Part shown: piece after piece, positions 54,103 to 61,647 of the stretch | Layout of the letters: the number at the start of each line of letters is the position of its first letter | How positions within the stretch are numbered: position 1 is the stretch's first letter | Origin: Trebonia sp050013875 | GTDB lineage: Bacteria > Actinomycetota > Actinomycetes > Streptosporangiales > Streptosporangiaceae | Assembly: GCA_050013875.1 (NCBI GenBank) | Contig: JBEKEK010000030.1 | Location: 25,364-89,363, forward strand | Direction of reading: 5' to 3' | Length of the DNA stretch: 64,000 nt | Made by a program: the position numbers and the translations under genes | The notes under the pieces: model-generated | The model's input: the letters and a program-made list of their open reading frames with translations, nothing else | What the model was told of the DNA's origin: nothing | Databases searched by the model: none

Positions 54103-56393
54103 CGCACGCCGGCCGGGCTGATCCCGAGGGCCTCGTCGAGCTGGCCGCGGACCAGCTCATCGATATCGCGCGACAGGCCGAGACCCGGATCGTCGATGCC
54201 CGCGGCCGCCCGACCGGCTGCCTGAGTCGCGTCCTGACCGGTGCCTTGATCGGAGTGCGGGCGGTCCGGCCAGGCAAGCGCGTCCAGCGTGTGGCCGCGC
54301 TGCTGGGAGAACAGGCCCGCCAGCACACCGCCTCCGGCAGCGCCCGCCACCGCCAGCGCCACTCCCACCAACCCCGGGAGATGGCACAGCACGCCGATGA
54401 CGCCGCCGATCACCAGCCCCGCGGCCCGGGCCGCCAGGGGCAGCGGGTGGTCCTTGGCGTCGGCCACGATCTCCGGCACGGCGCCGCGCGGCAGGCTGAT
54501 CAGGCCGAGCGCCGCCAGCGCGGGGCCGACCACCGTCAGCGTGTCACCCCAGTTGCCCTGCAGCCAGTCCGAGCTGACGACCGCGAACGCCGCGGCCATC
54601 AGTCCGGCCACCAGCGGCCCGCTTACAGTGCCGACGCCGAACACCACCAGGGAAAGCAGGATCGACAGGCCGCCGATCAACGGCAACTGGTCGACGCTGA
54701 CGAACTGCTGCGCCTCGACTAGCAGCGCTCCACCGACGCCGGCGATGAACCCGGCGATCATGAAGACGATCGCCTTCGTCTCGACCAGGCTGATGCCCAC
54801 GCACGCCGCGGCGGCCTCGCTGTCCCGGGTGGCGATGAGCCTGCGGCCGAAGCGGGACCGTCTCAGCCAGACGATGCCGCAGGCGAGCAGCAGGTAGACG
54901 ACCGTGGCGAAGATGAGGAAACTGGACGGGCTGCTCAGGTTCAGCCCGAGGATGTCGGGCGGTGCCACCGCGTGGTCCGAGTTGAGCAGCCACGGCAACG
55001 GGAAGATGAACGTGACCGCGATGTTGGCGAACGCGATCGAGCCGAGCGCGAGGTACAGGCCACGCAGCCGCAGCGCGGGAATGGTGGCGATGAGGCCAAC
55101 CACCGCCGTCACCAGACCGGCGACCAGGATCCCGACCAGGCCCGGCAGGTCCGGCTGCAACCGCCAGGCGAGCCAGGCACCGAAGCCCGCCAGCCCATAG
55201 GGTGCGAGGAACGGCAGCCCGGCCCAGCCGAGCAGCGGCACCATGCCGAGCAGGATGACGCCGGTCGCCGCCGCGACCGTGAGCTGGAGCATGACGGTGC
55301 CCGAAAGCAGCGGGCCGAATGCGATGACCGCGACGAGCACCACCGCGCCGGCGATGCCGACCGTCCGCCAGCTTGGCACCGTCTCCATCCGGTACGTGCG
55401 CAGCGCCCGCCCGACGTGCACGGTGGGCTCGGGCAGGAACAGCAGCACGACCAGCAGCGCGATCGACGGGATCACCGCCGGCAGCTGCGCCCAGTCCCCG
55501 CCGAACTGCAGGAACGTACTCGAGAAGGAGACCACGAGGCCAAGCAGCAGCGCGCCGACGTACGTCATCGGCAGGTTGCGCAGCCGGCCGACGGCGGCGG
55601 CGGCGAACGAGTCGATGATGAGCAGGCTCAGCGTCTGGGCGCTGAGGTTGCCCAGTTCAGGGGCGATGAGAATGCTCGCCACGGTCGCGCAGACCGAGCC
55701 GAGAATCCACGCCAGCCCGGAGGTCCGCGCGTGCCTGATGCCGAACAGCGTGGCCAGGTCGGCATTGTCGACGATCGCCCGCATCGAGATTCCGGTCCTG
55801 GTGCGGAACAGCAGCCAGCGCAGCGCCAGCGCGAGCGCGAGCGCGGCGCCGATCGTGATCAGCCGCTGCCAGGTCAGCACCACACCGAACGCGGTGAGGC
55901 CGCCCCCTTGCGGGAAGAGGTTCGGGATCGCGTGCGGCGAGTCCGGGTTCCAGAGCACATTGGCCACTCCGAGCAGGCCGAGCGACAGGCCCAGGGTAGC
56001 CGTGAGCTTGACGATCACGGTCGCCTGCGCCAGCCGCCGCATCAGCACCACGTCAAGGAGCAGCCCGAACAGCGGAGCGAACACGCAGACCGCGAGGAAC
56101 AGCGCGAGGGCCTCGGAAAGATGCCACTGGACGAGGAGCGTCCAGTAGATGAACGCCCCGAACATCCCGATCGAGCCCTGGGCGAGGTTGAAGATGCCGG
56201 TCGAGGAGTACACGACGACAAGGCCGGTGGCCTGCACGGCATAGATCCCGGCGATCGGCAGGGCGAACATGATCATCTGGCCGATCGAGTCCACCGTGAT
56301 GGGCGACCCCGCCCATGAGCGGATAACCACCCACAGGAGGGCCGCCGCCACCACGACGACGCCGACAGAACGCCGGTTTGTCAGCGCTCGCAT
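54099..56393 (-). CDS. Fused LivH-LivM permease
   Basis: This 764-residue membrane protein joins two permeases that are usually separate. Residues ~1-300 are LivH-like (FALPIAGIYAVQATGLVVVYSSTGIFNLAQGSIGMFGAF, AIVDNADLATLFGI). Residues ~330-640 are LivM-like (LAPYGLAGFGAWLAW, RRLIATRDSEAAAACVGISL, EAQQFVSVDQLPLIGG). After that lies a tail of about 110 residues with one or two more hydrophobic segments, ending in a hydrophilic region rich in Asp, Gln and Gly. ATG 56393 is chosen because it lies 2 bp after the SBP stop. Fused HM permeases are known in actinobacteria; the extended tail is less usual. Confidence 0.9.
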   Translation of the reverse strand: MRALTNRRSVGVVVVAAALLWVVIRSWAGSPITVDSIGQMIMFALPIAGIYAVQATGLVVVYSSTGIFNLAQGSIGMFGAFIYWTLLVQWHLSEALALFLAVCVFAPLFGLLLDVVLMRRLAQATVIVKLTATLGLSLGLLGVANVLWNPDSPHAIPNLFPQGGGLTAFGVVLTWQRLITIGAALALALALRWLLFRTRTGISMRAIVDNADLATLFGIRHARTSGLAWILGSVCATVASILIAPELGNLSAQTLSLLIIDSFAAAAVGRLRNLPMTYVGALLLGLVVSFSSTFLQFGGDWAQLPAVIPSIALLVVLLFLPEPTVHVGRALRTYRMETVPSWRTVGIAGAVVLVAVIAFGPLLSGTVMLQLTVAAATGVILLGMVPLLGWAGLPFLAPYGLAGFGAWLAWRLQPDLPGLVGILVAGLVTAVVGLIATIPALRLRGLYLALGSIAFANIAVTFIFPLPWLLNSDHAVAPPDILGLNLSSPSSFLIFATVVYLLLACGIVWLRRSRFGRRLIATRDSEAAAACVGISLVETKAIVFMIAGFIAGVGGALLVEAQQFVSVDQLPLIGGLSILLSLVVFGVGTVSGPLVAGLMAAAFAVVSSDWLQGNWGDTLTVVGPALAALGLISLPRGAVPEIVADAKDHPLPLAARAAGLVIGGVIGVLCHLPGLVGVALAVAGAAGGGVLAGLFSQQRGHTLDALAWPDRPHSDQGTGQDATQAAGRAAAGIDDPGLGLSRDIDELVRGQLDEALGISPAGVR

Positions 56394-56395
56394 CC

Positions 56396-57826
56396 TCAGC
56401 CCTGGAACGCGGTCTGGGGATTCACGGTGATGGTGCCGGTTGTGCCGCAGGCGAGGGTGCCCGCCTTGGCGGGCCACACCCGGGTAAAGGTCCCGTTGGC
56501 GTTGGTGTTCAGCACCACCAGGCAGTTATCGGTCGTGTGCTGGGACGGCGTGACCGGGCCGATGATGCCGCCGTCGGTGAAGTTCTTGACCTGGCTCAGC
56601 GCCGTCAGGATGTTCGCCCGGGTCAGGGCGTTCGGGCCCTTCGCGGCGACCAGGTTCTGCACGCCCTGCTGGAACAGCCGGGCCGCGATCCAGGACTCGA
56701 TGGCGAACGAGTCGGGCGTCTTGACGCTGGTCATGAACGTCTTCATCTCCGCGTTCACGTTCTCCTCGCTGAACGGCAGCGTGTCGATCGCGACCTTGGT
56801 GCCGACCGCGGCGGCGCCGCCGGCCTTAACGAACGCCGGGTCGTAACAGGTCGTCTCGCACACCCACAGCACCTTCGAGCTCACGCCCTGCGAGGCCGCC
56901 TCGGCCTTCGCCTCAAGGAAGGTGGTGAAAACCGAGTCGGAGAAGTAGAACTGCGACTTGCTCGAGGCCATCTTCGAGATGATGGGCGTGAAGTTGGCTT
57001 CGGTGGCCGTCGCGGGCAGCCCGACCATCTGGTCGGCCTTGATGCCCCCGTGCTGCATGTAGAGGTACTGCGGTACCGCGCTGTCCTCGATGACGGGCGG
57101 GGTGAGCGCGACGTAGTACGTGCCGTGGGCACTGCTTGTGCCCAGCGCCTGCTTGAAGTACTCGTCCCAGACCGAGCTCTCGGTGTAGGTCTGGGTGCCC
57201 GACCCGGCCGGGCAGGGCGAGCCGGTGCCGCCGTACAGGAAGTCGGTCTTGTTGCAGGCCTGCAGCGGGTTCAGCGCGACGCCCGGCGTCTCCGGCAGCC
57301 CGACCGGCTGGCCCGCCTTGTTCTTGCAGTCGTCCAGCGTGGTCACGTCGGAGACGGCCAGCGCGTACGTGCCGACCATCGCGAACGCGTTCTGGCAGCC
57401 GTCGAGGTACCCGGCTGAGGACTGGGTCGGGTCGATCTTGGAGTCGAAGACCCGGACCTTGACCTGTCTGCAGGCGAGGCCGCCCTCGCTGTTGAGCAGG
57501 TTCGCCCACCCCTGGATGGCGGCCACCGAACCGTCGGCCATGCCGGGGATCGAGGAGGCGCCGATGTCGGCCATGATCTCGATGGTGATGGTTGTCGGCG
57601 TGACGCCGATGTCGGTCGACTGCAGCTTCACGCCTGCGCACGCCTTCGACGCCGCAGTGGCACCCGTGCTCGTCGCGGCGGAACTGGTAGCGGCGGCGGC
57701 GGAACTGGACTGCGTCAGCGTGGGGGTGGACTGCGCGGCGGCGCCACCGTGGTTCCCGGCTGAGCAGGCCGCGGTCACGAGCGACGTCGTGACCGCGGCG
57801 ACAAGGAGAAGTAGGTTCTTCCGCAT
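56396..57826 (-). CDS. Substrate-binding lipoprotein of the Liv-type ABC importer
   Basis: This 476-residue extracytoplasmic protein binds the transported ligand. The signal peptide MRKNLLLLVAAVTTSLVTAAC ends in a lipobox, with the acylated Cys at residue 21. A Ser/Thr/Ala linker follows, then a large periplasmic-binding (Peripla_BP_6-type) domain. It is the first gene of a minus-strand operon with the permease and two ATPases. Two AAC-N3-GTT sites lie in its 239-bp leader. Relatives bind amino acids, short acids, amides or aromatic acids; this one is unassigned. Confidence 0.9.
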   Translation of the reverse strand: MRKNLLLLVAAVTTSLVTAACSAGNHGGAAAQSTPTLTQSSSAAAATSSAATSTGATAASKACAGVKLQSTDIGVTPTTITIEIMADIGASSIPGMADGSVAAIQGWANLLNSEGGLACRQVKVRVFDSKIDPTQSSAGYLDGCQNAFAMVGTYALAVSDVTTLDDCKNKAGQPVGLPETPGVALNPLQACNKTDFLYGGTGSPCPAGSGTQTYTESSVWDEYFKQALGTSSAHGTYYVALTPPVIEDSAVPQYLYMQHGGIKADQMVGLPATATEANFTPIISKMASSKSQFYFSDSVFTTFLEAKAEAASQGVSSKVLWVCETTCYDPAFVKAGGAAAVGTKVAIDTLPFSEENVNAEMKTFMTSVKTPDSFAIESWIAARLFQQGVQNLVAAKGPNALTRANILTALSQVKNFTDGGIIGPVTPSQHTTDNCLVVLNTNANGTFTRVWPAKAGTLACGTTGTITVNPQTAFQG

Positions 57827-57924
57827 CGCGGGTGGCCTCCTGGAGATTGCGGTTATTCATCGCCACCTGGGCGGTGGCTGAGCCCTTGCCGGAACACCCA
57901 CAACCGGCCGTCGCCAGTCGGGCT

Positions 57925-57937
57925 AGAATCATGTTCT
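57925..57937. promoter_or_regulatory. AAC-N3-GTT operator, site F
   Basis: AGAATCATGTTCT contains the same GAATCATGTTC core as site A. It lies 99 bp before the SBP start. Confidence 0.65.
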
Positions 57938-58054
57938 CTATTCGGCCCAGATGTGTCAATGGTGTTACGAGAGGCTTTACCCGTCAGAGCAGCTAATTTC
58001 GGCCACACTGAATCCAGCCATCGCCCGATTCTACGTTGTTACTAGAATGTTATG

Positions 58055-58067
58055 GAAACATCATTTC
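58055..58067. promoter_or_regulatory. AAC-N3-GTT operator, site G
   Basis: GAAACATCATTTC is a near-palindrome with core AAC-ATC-ATT. It overlaps the last bases of the crotonase gene and lies 229 bp before the SBP start, so it probably belongs to the SBP promoter region. Confidence 0.5.
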
Positions 58068-58920
58068 AGTTTGGTGGATGGCTGATGATCGTCCGGCCAT
58101 CCCGGAAGGACGCGTCGCGGATGCTCAGCGCCTCGGTCAGGCCCAGCTCGCGGATGTTGTTGATGAACTCCCGCCCGCCCTCGCTGTGGGAGTTGACGAT
58201 CGACAGCTCAGTGCCGGCCCGCAGCGCCTGGCGCATGCCCATCTGATCCATGGCGCGGTGGATGGTGCGCTTGTTGACCTGGAGGACGTCGGAGGGGATA
58301 TTGGCGATCCGCCGGGCGACGCGCAGGGTCTCGTCCGCGAGCTCCGCGGCCGGGAACGCCCGGTTGGCGAAGCCCCAGGCCGCCGCCTCGACGCCGGTCA
58401 TGGAGTCGCCGGTGAGCATGAGCTCCATGCCCCGGCGCATGCCCATCAGCCAGGCGTGGTACTGCATGTCGGGCGTGCCGAACCGCACCGCCGGGTAGCC
58501 GATGCGGGCATCTTCCGCCACGTAGACAAGGTCGCAGCCGGTGGCGAGCTCCGACCCGCCGGCCAGGCAGTGCCCGTGCACCTGGGCGATCACCGGCTTG
58601 CTCAGGTCCCATATGCTCGTCCACAGGTCGACGACGCTGCGCTGGAATCCGCCCGCACCCGCGTACGGGTAGTCGGCCGCGGGCACCCCCGAGCCGGCCT
58701 GCGTGACGTTCTGGGTCAGGTCGTACCCCGCGCAGAAGCTCGGCCCGTTCGCGGCGATGACGGTGACCCGCACGTCTGGATCGGTCTCGCCCTCGCGGAC
58801 CGCCGTGATGATCTCCTGCCGGAGGACGGAGTTAAGCGCGTTGCGCTTCTCCGGACGGTTCAGCGTCACCCGCCGCACGTGCGGGGCGGGGTTGTCGATG
58901 AGTACGACCGTATATTCCAT
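58066..58920 (-). CDS. Enoyl-CoA hydratase/isomerase family protein (crotonase)
   Basis: This 284-residue protein is of the crotonase superfamily. The N-terminal signature (VRRVTLNRPEKRNALNSVLRQEI), oxyanion-hole segment SFCAGYDL and HCLAGGSELATGCDLVYVAEDARIGYPAVRFG are present. The residues that separate hydratases from isomerases or hydrolases are unclear here. It lies between operator sites G and H and is divergent from the VOC gene at 59315. It is likely a beta-oxidation-like step of the same pathway. Confidence 0.9.
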   Translation of the reverse strand: MEYTVVLIDNPAPHVRRVTLNRPEKRNALNSVLRQEIITAVREGETDPDVRVTVIAANGPSFCAGYDLTQNVTQAGSGVPAADYPYAGAGGFQRSVVDLWTSIWDLSKPVIAQVHGHCLAGGSELATGCDLVYVAEDARIGYPAVRFGTPDMQYHAWLMGMRRGMELMLTGDSMTGVEAAAWGFANRAFPAAELADETLRVARRIANIPSDVLQVNKRTIHRAMDQMGMRQALRAGTELSIVNSHSEGGREFINNIRELGLTEALSIRDASFRDGRTIISHPPN

Positions 58921-59190
58921 GCGGACTCCTGCCCTCGCCCGTTCGCCCTGAGCGCGGCCGCTGGTCGGGTAACCGGGTTGATGTCAACTTAGAATCGCAA
59001 TCTAGCTGGTGTCAACGATCAGCCCGTTCTCGGAGGAAGTCAAGGGTCTCGGCGCGCCGACCCACGGGTCGGCCAGTCGTGCGGGATTCGCAGGCATGAC
59101 GCCATGTCCAGCGGTGACGGCGGGGGATGAACGCCTCCCGGCCGTGCTCACGGTGATCGTGAAACTACATCCTGATGCCTGGTCAATATG

Positions 59191-59203
59191 AGAACGATGT
59201 TCT
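59191..59203. promoter_or_regulatory. AAC-N3-GTT operator, site H
   Basis: AGAAC-GAT-GTTCT is a perfect inverted repeat of five bases around GAT, the best copy of the motif. It lies in the 394-bp gap between the crotonase (minus) and VOC (plus) genes, 112 bp before the latter. I see no gene in this gap. Confidence 0.7.
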
Positions 59204-59314
59204 ATTGTTTGGTTAAACATTCGCTGCCGCCGCACGCTCGGCCGGGCATCGCCGCCTGTCCCGCCGTGGCCGCGGAGATGACTTGACCGCACTCGACGAG
59301 GACGGTGCCCGACG

Positions 59315-60145
59315 ATGCAAGCATCCGTGTACTTCGACCATCTCGCCGTCGGCGTGCGCAGCTGGCCCGACGGCTTCCGGCGGTTCGCCGCCGAACTGGG
59401 CGGCCAGTGGAGCCATGGCGGCGACGCGGGCGAGTTCGCGCCGTGCCAGTTGATGTTTCCACCGGGCATCAACGTCGAGTTGATCGCGCCGGGCAGCGCC
59501 GCCGACGGGTTCATGCACCGGTTCATCGACCGCGCCGGCCCCGGCCCGCACCACATCACGTTCAAGGTGGGTTCGCTGGACGCGGCGCTCGAGGAGATCT
59601 CCGCGCTTGGCATCGGGGTGCTCAATGGCCACAACCGCCACCCCTATTGGCAGGAGGCATTCCTGCATCCCAAGCAGTGCGGGATCGGGACGCTGCTGCA
59701 ACTGGTGCAGAGCGACGACACGCTCGTCCTTGGGCTGGCCCGCACACCGCCACCGGACGGCTTCCCGGCTGGGCCAGGACCGGCGGGGATGCCCACGCGC
59801 GGCGTGGCCTGGGTCGGGCTCACCGTCGAGTCGGTCGACCGGGCCCGTGAGCTGTTCACCGGGGCATTGCACGGAGCCGTCACCGAGGACGGCCACGACT
59901 GGCTGCGCATTACCTGGGGTCGGGGCCGCGACCTGCTCATCCGGTCCGGCTATACCGTACCTGGCGGCGCGTCCCTATGGGCCGGGCGCGACCCGGGTGT
60001 CGCGCACGTCCTTTTCTGCGGCGGCGAGCTGACGGTCAGGCAACTGGAATCCGGTGATGTCCCGGTCGAGCCGATGCCCTTCGACAAGGCGACCACGGTC
60101 CCGGTGTGGCTCGCGGCCGACGTCACCGCCGACCGCCTTCGGTGA
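59315..60145 (+). CDS. VOC family protein, two-domain
   Basis: This 276-residue protein has two vicinal-oxygen-chelate-like modules. The first (~1-150) has YFDHLAVGVRSW, INVELIAPGSA and GPHHITFKV. The second (~155-270) has GVAWVGLTVESVDRARELFTG. It resembles the VOC gene at 48922 in its first half. The function is unassigned; such proteins serve as dioxygenases, epimerases or glyoxalases. It overlaps the MFS gene by 4 bp (GTGA) and is preceded by site H. Confidence 0.82.
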   Translation: MQASVYFDHLAVGVRSWPDGFRRFAAELGGQWSHGGDAGEFAPCQLMFPPGINVELIAPGSAADGFMHRFIDRAGPGPHHITFKVGSLDAALEEISALGIGVLNGHNRHPYWQEAFLHPKQCGIGTLLQLVQSDDTLVLGLARTPPPDGFPAGPGPAGMPTRGVAWVGLTVESVDRARELFTGALHGAVTEDGHDWLRITWGRGRDLLIRSGYTVPGGASLWAGRDPGVAHVLFCGGELTVRQLESGDVPVEPMPFDKATTVPVWLAADVTADRLR

Positions 60146-61641
60146 GCGATCCGGCGGCACAGCAAGGTAGCGGCGGCCGGGCCGGAGTCGTGCTGGCGAT
60201 CGTCTGCAGCGCTCAGCTGATCCTGGCGGTGGACATCACGATCATCTTGGTGGCCGACGTGCAGATCAAGCACGCGCTGGGATTCGGCGAAGCCAGCCTG
60301 TCGTGGATCGTGACCGCTTACGCGCTGACCTTCGGCGGCTTGCTGCTGCTGGCCGGACGGCTCTGCGACTCGTTCGGTCACCGCCGGATGTTCCTGGTGG
60401 GGATGGCCGCGTTCGGCGTCGCGTCGGCCTGCGCCGCGCTCTCGGCCGACCCACTGGAGCTGGTCCTGTCCCGCGCGGCGCAGGGCATTGCCGCCTCGAT
60501 GGTGTCACCGGCGGCCCTCGCGCTGCTGGGTGACGAGTTCACCCACGGGCCACGCCGGAGCCGCGCGTTCGGATGCTGGGCGGCATCGGGTTCGGCCGGC
60601 GGCGTCATCGGCTATACCGTCGGCGGCATGCTCGTCGGCTACCTCGGCTGGCGCTGGGCATTCATCATCAACCTGCCGATCACCGGCATCGGGATCGCCG
60701 CGGGCCGGCGTTACCTGCCCGCCCGGGCCGCTCCGGTATCCCGCCGCCGGCTGCCCGTACTCGGGGCAGCGAGTGTCACCGTCGGTCTCGGCCTGCTCAT
60801 CTACGCGCTCGGCCAGGGACAGTCGGCGGGCTGGGCCAGCGCGACCACGCTCGCGCTAATCGCCGGGGCGGCGCTGTGCATCGCCGTGTTCACGATGCAC
60901 GAGGCACGATCCCCCGACCCGCTCATCGCGCTGGCCGTGATCCGGCGCCGTGAATCGGCCGCCAGCGTCTCCGCGGCGCTGCAGGCCGCCACCATCAGCG
61001 CCGCGGTCTACCTGGGCTCGCTCTACCTGCAGCAGGTGCTGGGCGACAGCCCGCAGCGGGTCGGCATCGCCACCCTGCCCGTCCCGCTCGGAGTCGCCGT
61101 CGGCGCCTATACCGTGACCCGCCTGCTCCGTCACGGCCGTGACGGCAGGTTCTCCGGGACCGCGCTGGTCGTCTTCGGGTTCGGTCTCGTCGCCGCCGCC
61201 CTCGCGTGGATAGGCGCCGAGGCCCGCGCCGAGAGCTACGCCACCGTGCTGCTGCCCGGCTGGGCGGTGCTGGGGTTCGGCCTGGCCGTCAGCCAGGTCC
61301 CGCTGGCCGCGCTGGCGACTTCGAACACCAGCGAGGAGGTGCGTGGCGCGGTGGCCGGCGTCTACAGCATGTCCCAACAGATCGGCACCGCCGTCGGCCT
61401 GGCGGCATTCAGCGTGCTCGCGGTCGCGTCCGCCGATGGCTCGGCGTTGGCCGAACGGCTGCACGGCCTGCAGGTCGCGACCCTCGGCACGTCCGCGCTG
61501 GCGTTGGCCGCTGCCGTGCTCGCGGCCCTGACCCTGCCGCACGGCGCCCTGGGGGCACCGGAGAGCCTGGCCGGGGAGTTCGGGTCAGGCCCCGGCCAGG
61601 GCGTCCTTCCGGTGCAGGCAGACGGCGCAGCGGAGAACTGA
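60142..61641 (+). CDS. MFS transporter, 14-helix (DHA2) type
   Basis: This ~499-residue transporter of the DHA2 family has 14 predicted helices and the motif GRLCDSFGHRRMFLVG (loop 2-3), with LDxT-like DITIILVADVQIKHAL in helix 1. GTG 60142 is chosen because it overlaps the VOC stop by 4 bp; the longer frame starts inside the VOC gene. The family exports drugs and other hydrophobic compounds by proton antiport. In this context it may move an intermediate or the substrate. It converges on the acyl-CoA dehydrogenase gene, 6 bp apart. Confidence 0.88.
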   Translation: MSDPAAQQGSGGRAGVVLAIVCSAQLILAVDITIILVADVQIKHALGFGEASLSWIVTAYALTFGGLLLLAGRLCDSFGHRRMFLVGMAAFGVASACAALSADPLELVLSRAAQGIAASMVSPAALALLGDEFTHGPRRSRAFGCWAASGSAGGVIGYTVGGMLVGYLGWRWAFIINLPITGIGIAAGRRYLPARAAPVSRRRLPVLGAASVTVGLGLLIYALGQGQSAGWASATTLALIAGAALCIAVFTMHEARSPDPLIALAVIRRRESAASVSAALQAATISAAVYLGSLYLQQVLGDSPQRVGIATLPVPLGVAVGAYTVTRLLRHGRDGRFSGTALVVFGFGLVAAALAWIGAEARAESYATVLLPGWAVLGFGLAVSQVPLAALATSNTSEEVRGAVAGVYSMSQQIGTAVGLAAFSVLAVASADGSALAERLHGLQVATLGTSALALAAAVLAALTLPHGALGAPESLAGEFGSGPGQGVLPVQADGAAEN

Positions 61642-61647
61642 GCAGGT

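Noticed and set aside
54972..56318. Plus-strand 448-codon frame opposite the fused LivH-LivM gene
   Set aside because: Its Arg/Gln/Glu/His-rich translation is an antisense artefact of a hydrophobic membrane protein gene.
59002..59634. Minus-strand frame overlapping the VOC gene and its upstream region
   Set aside because: It runs opposite the start of a well-supported VOC gene, is Pro/Arg/Ser-rich and shows no domain.
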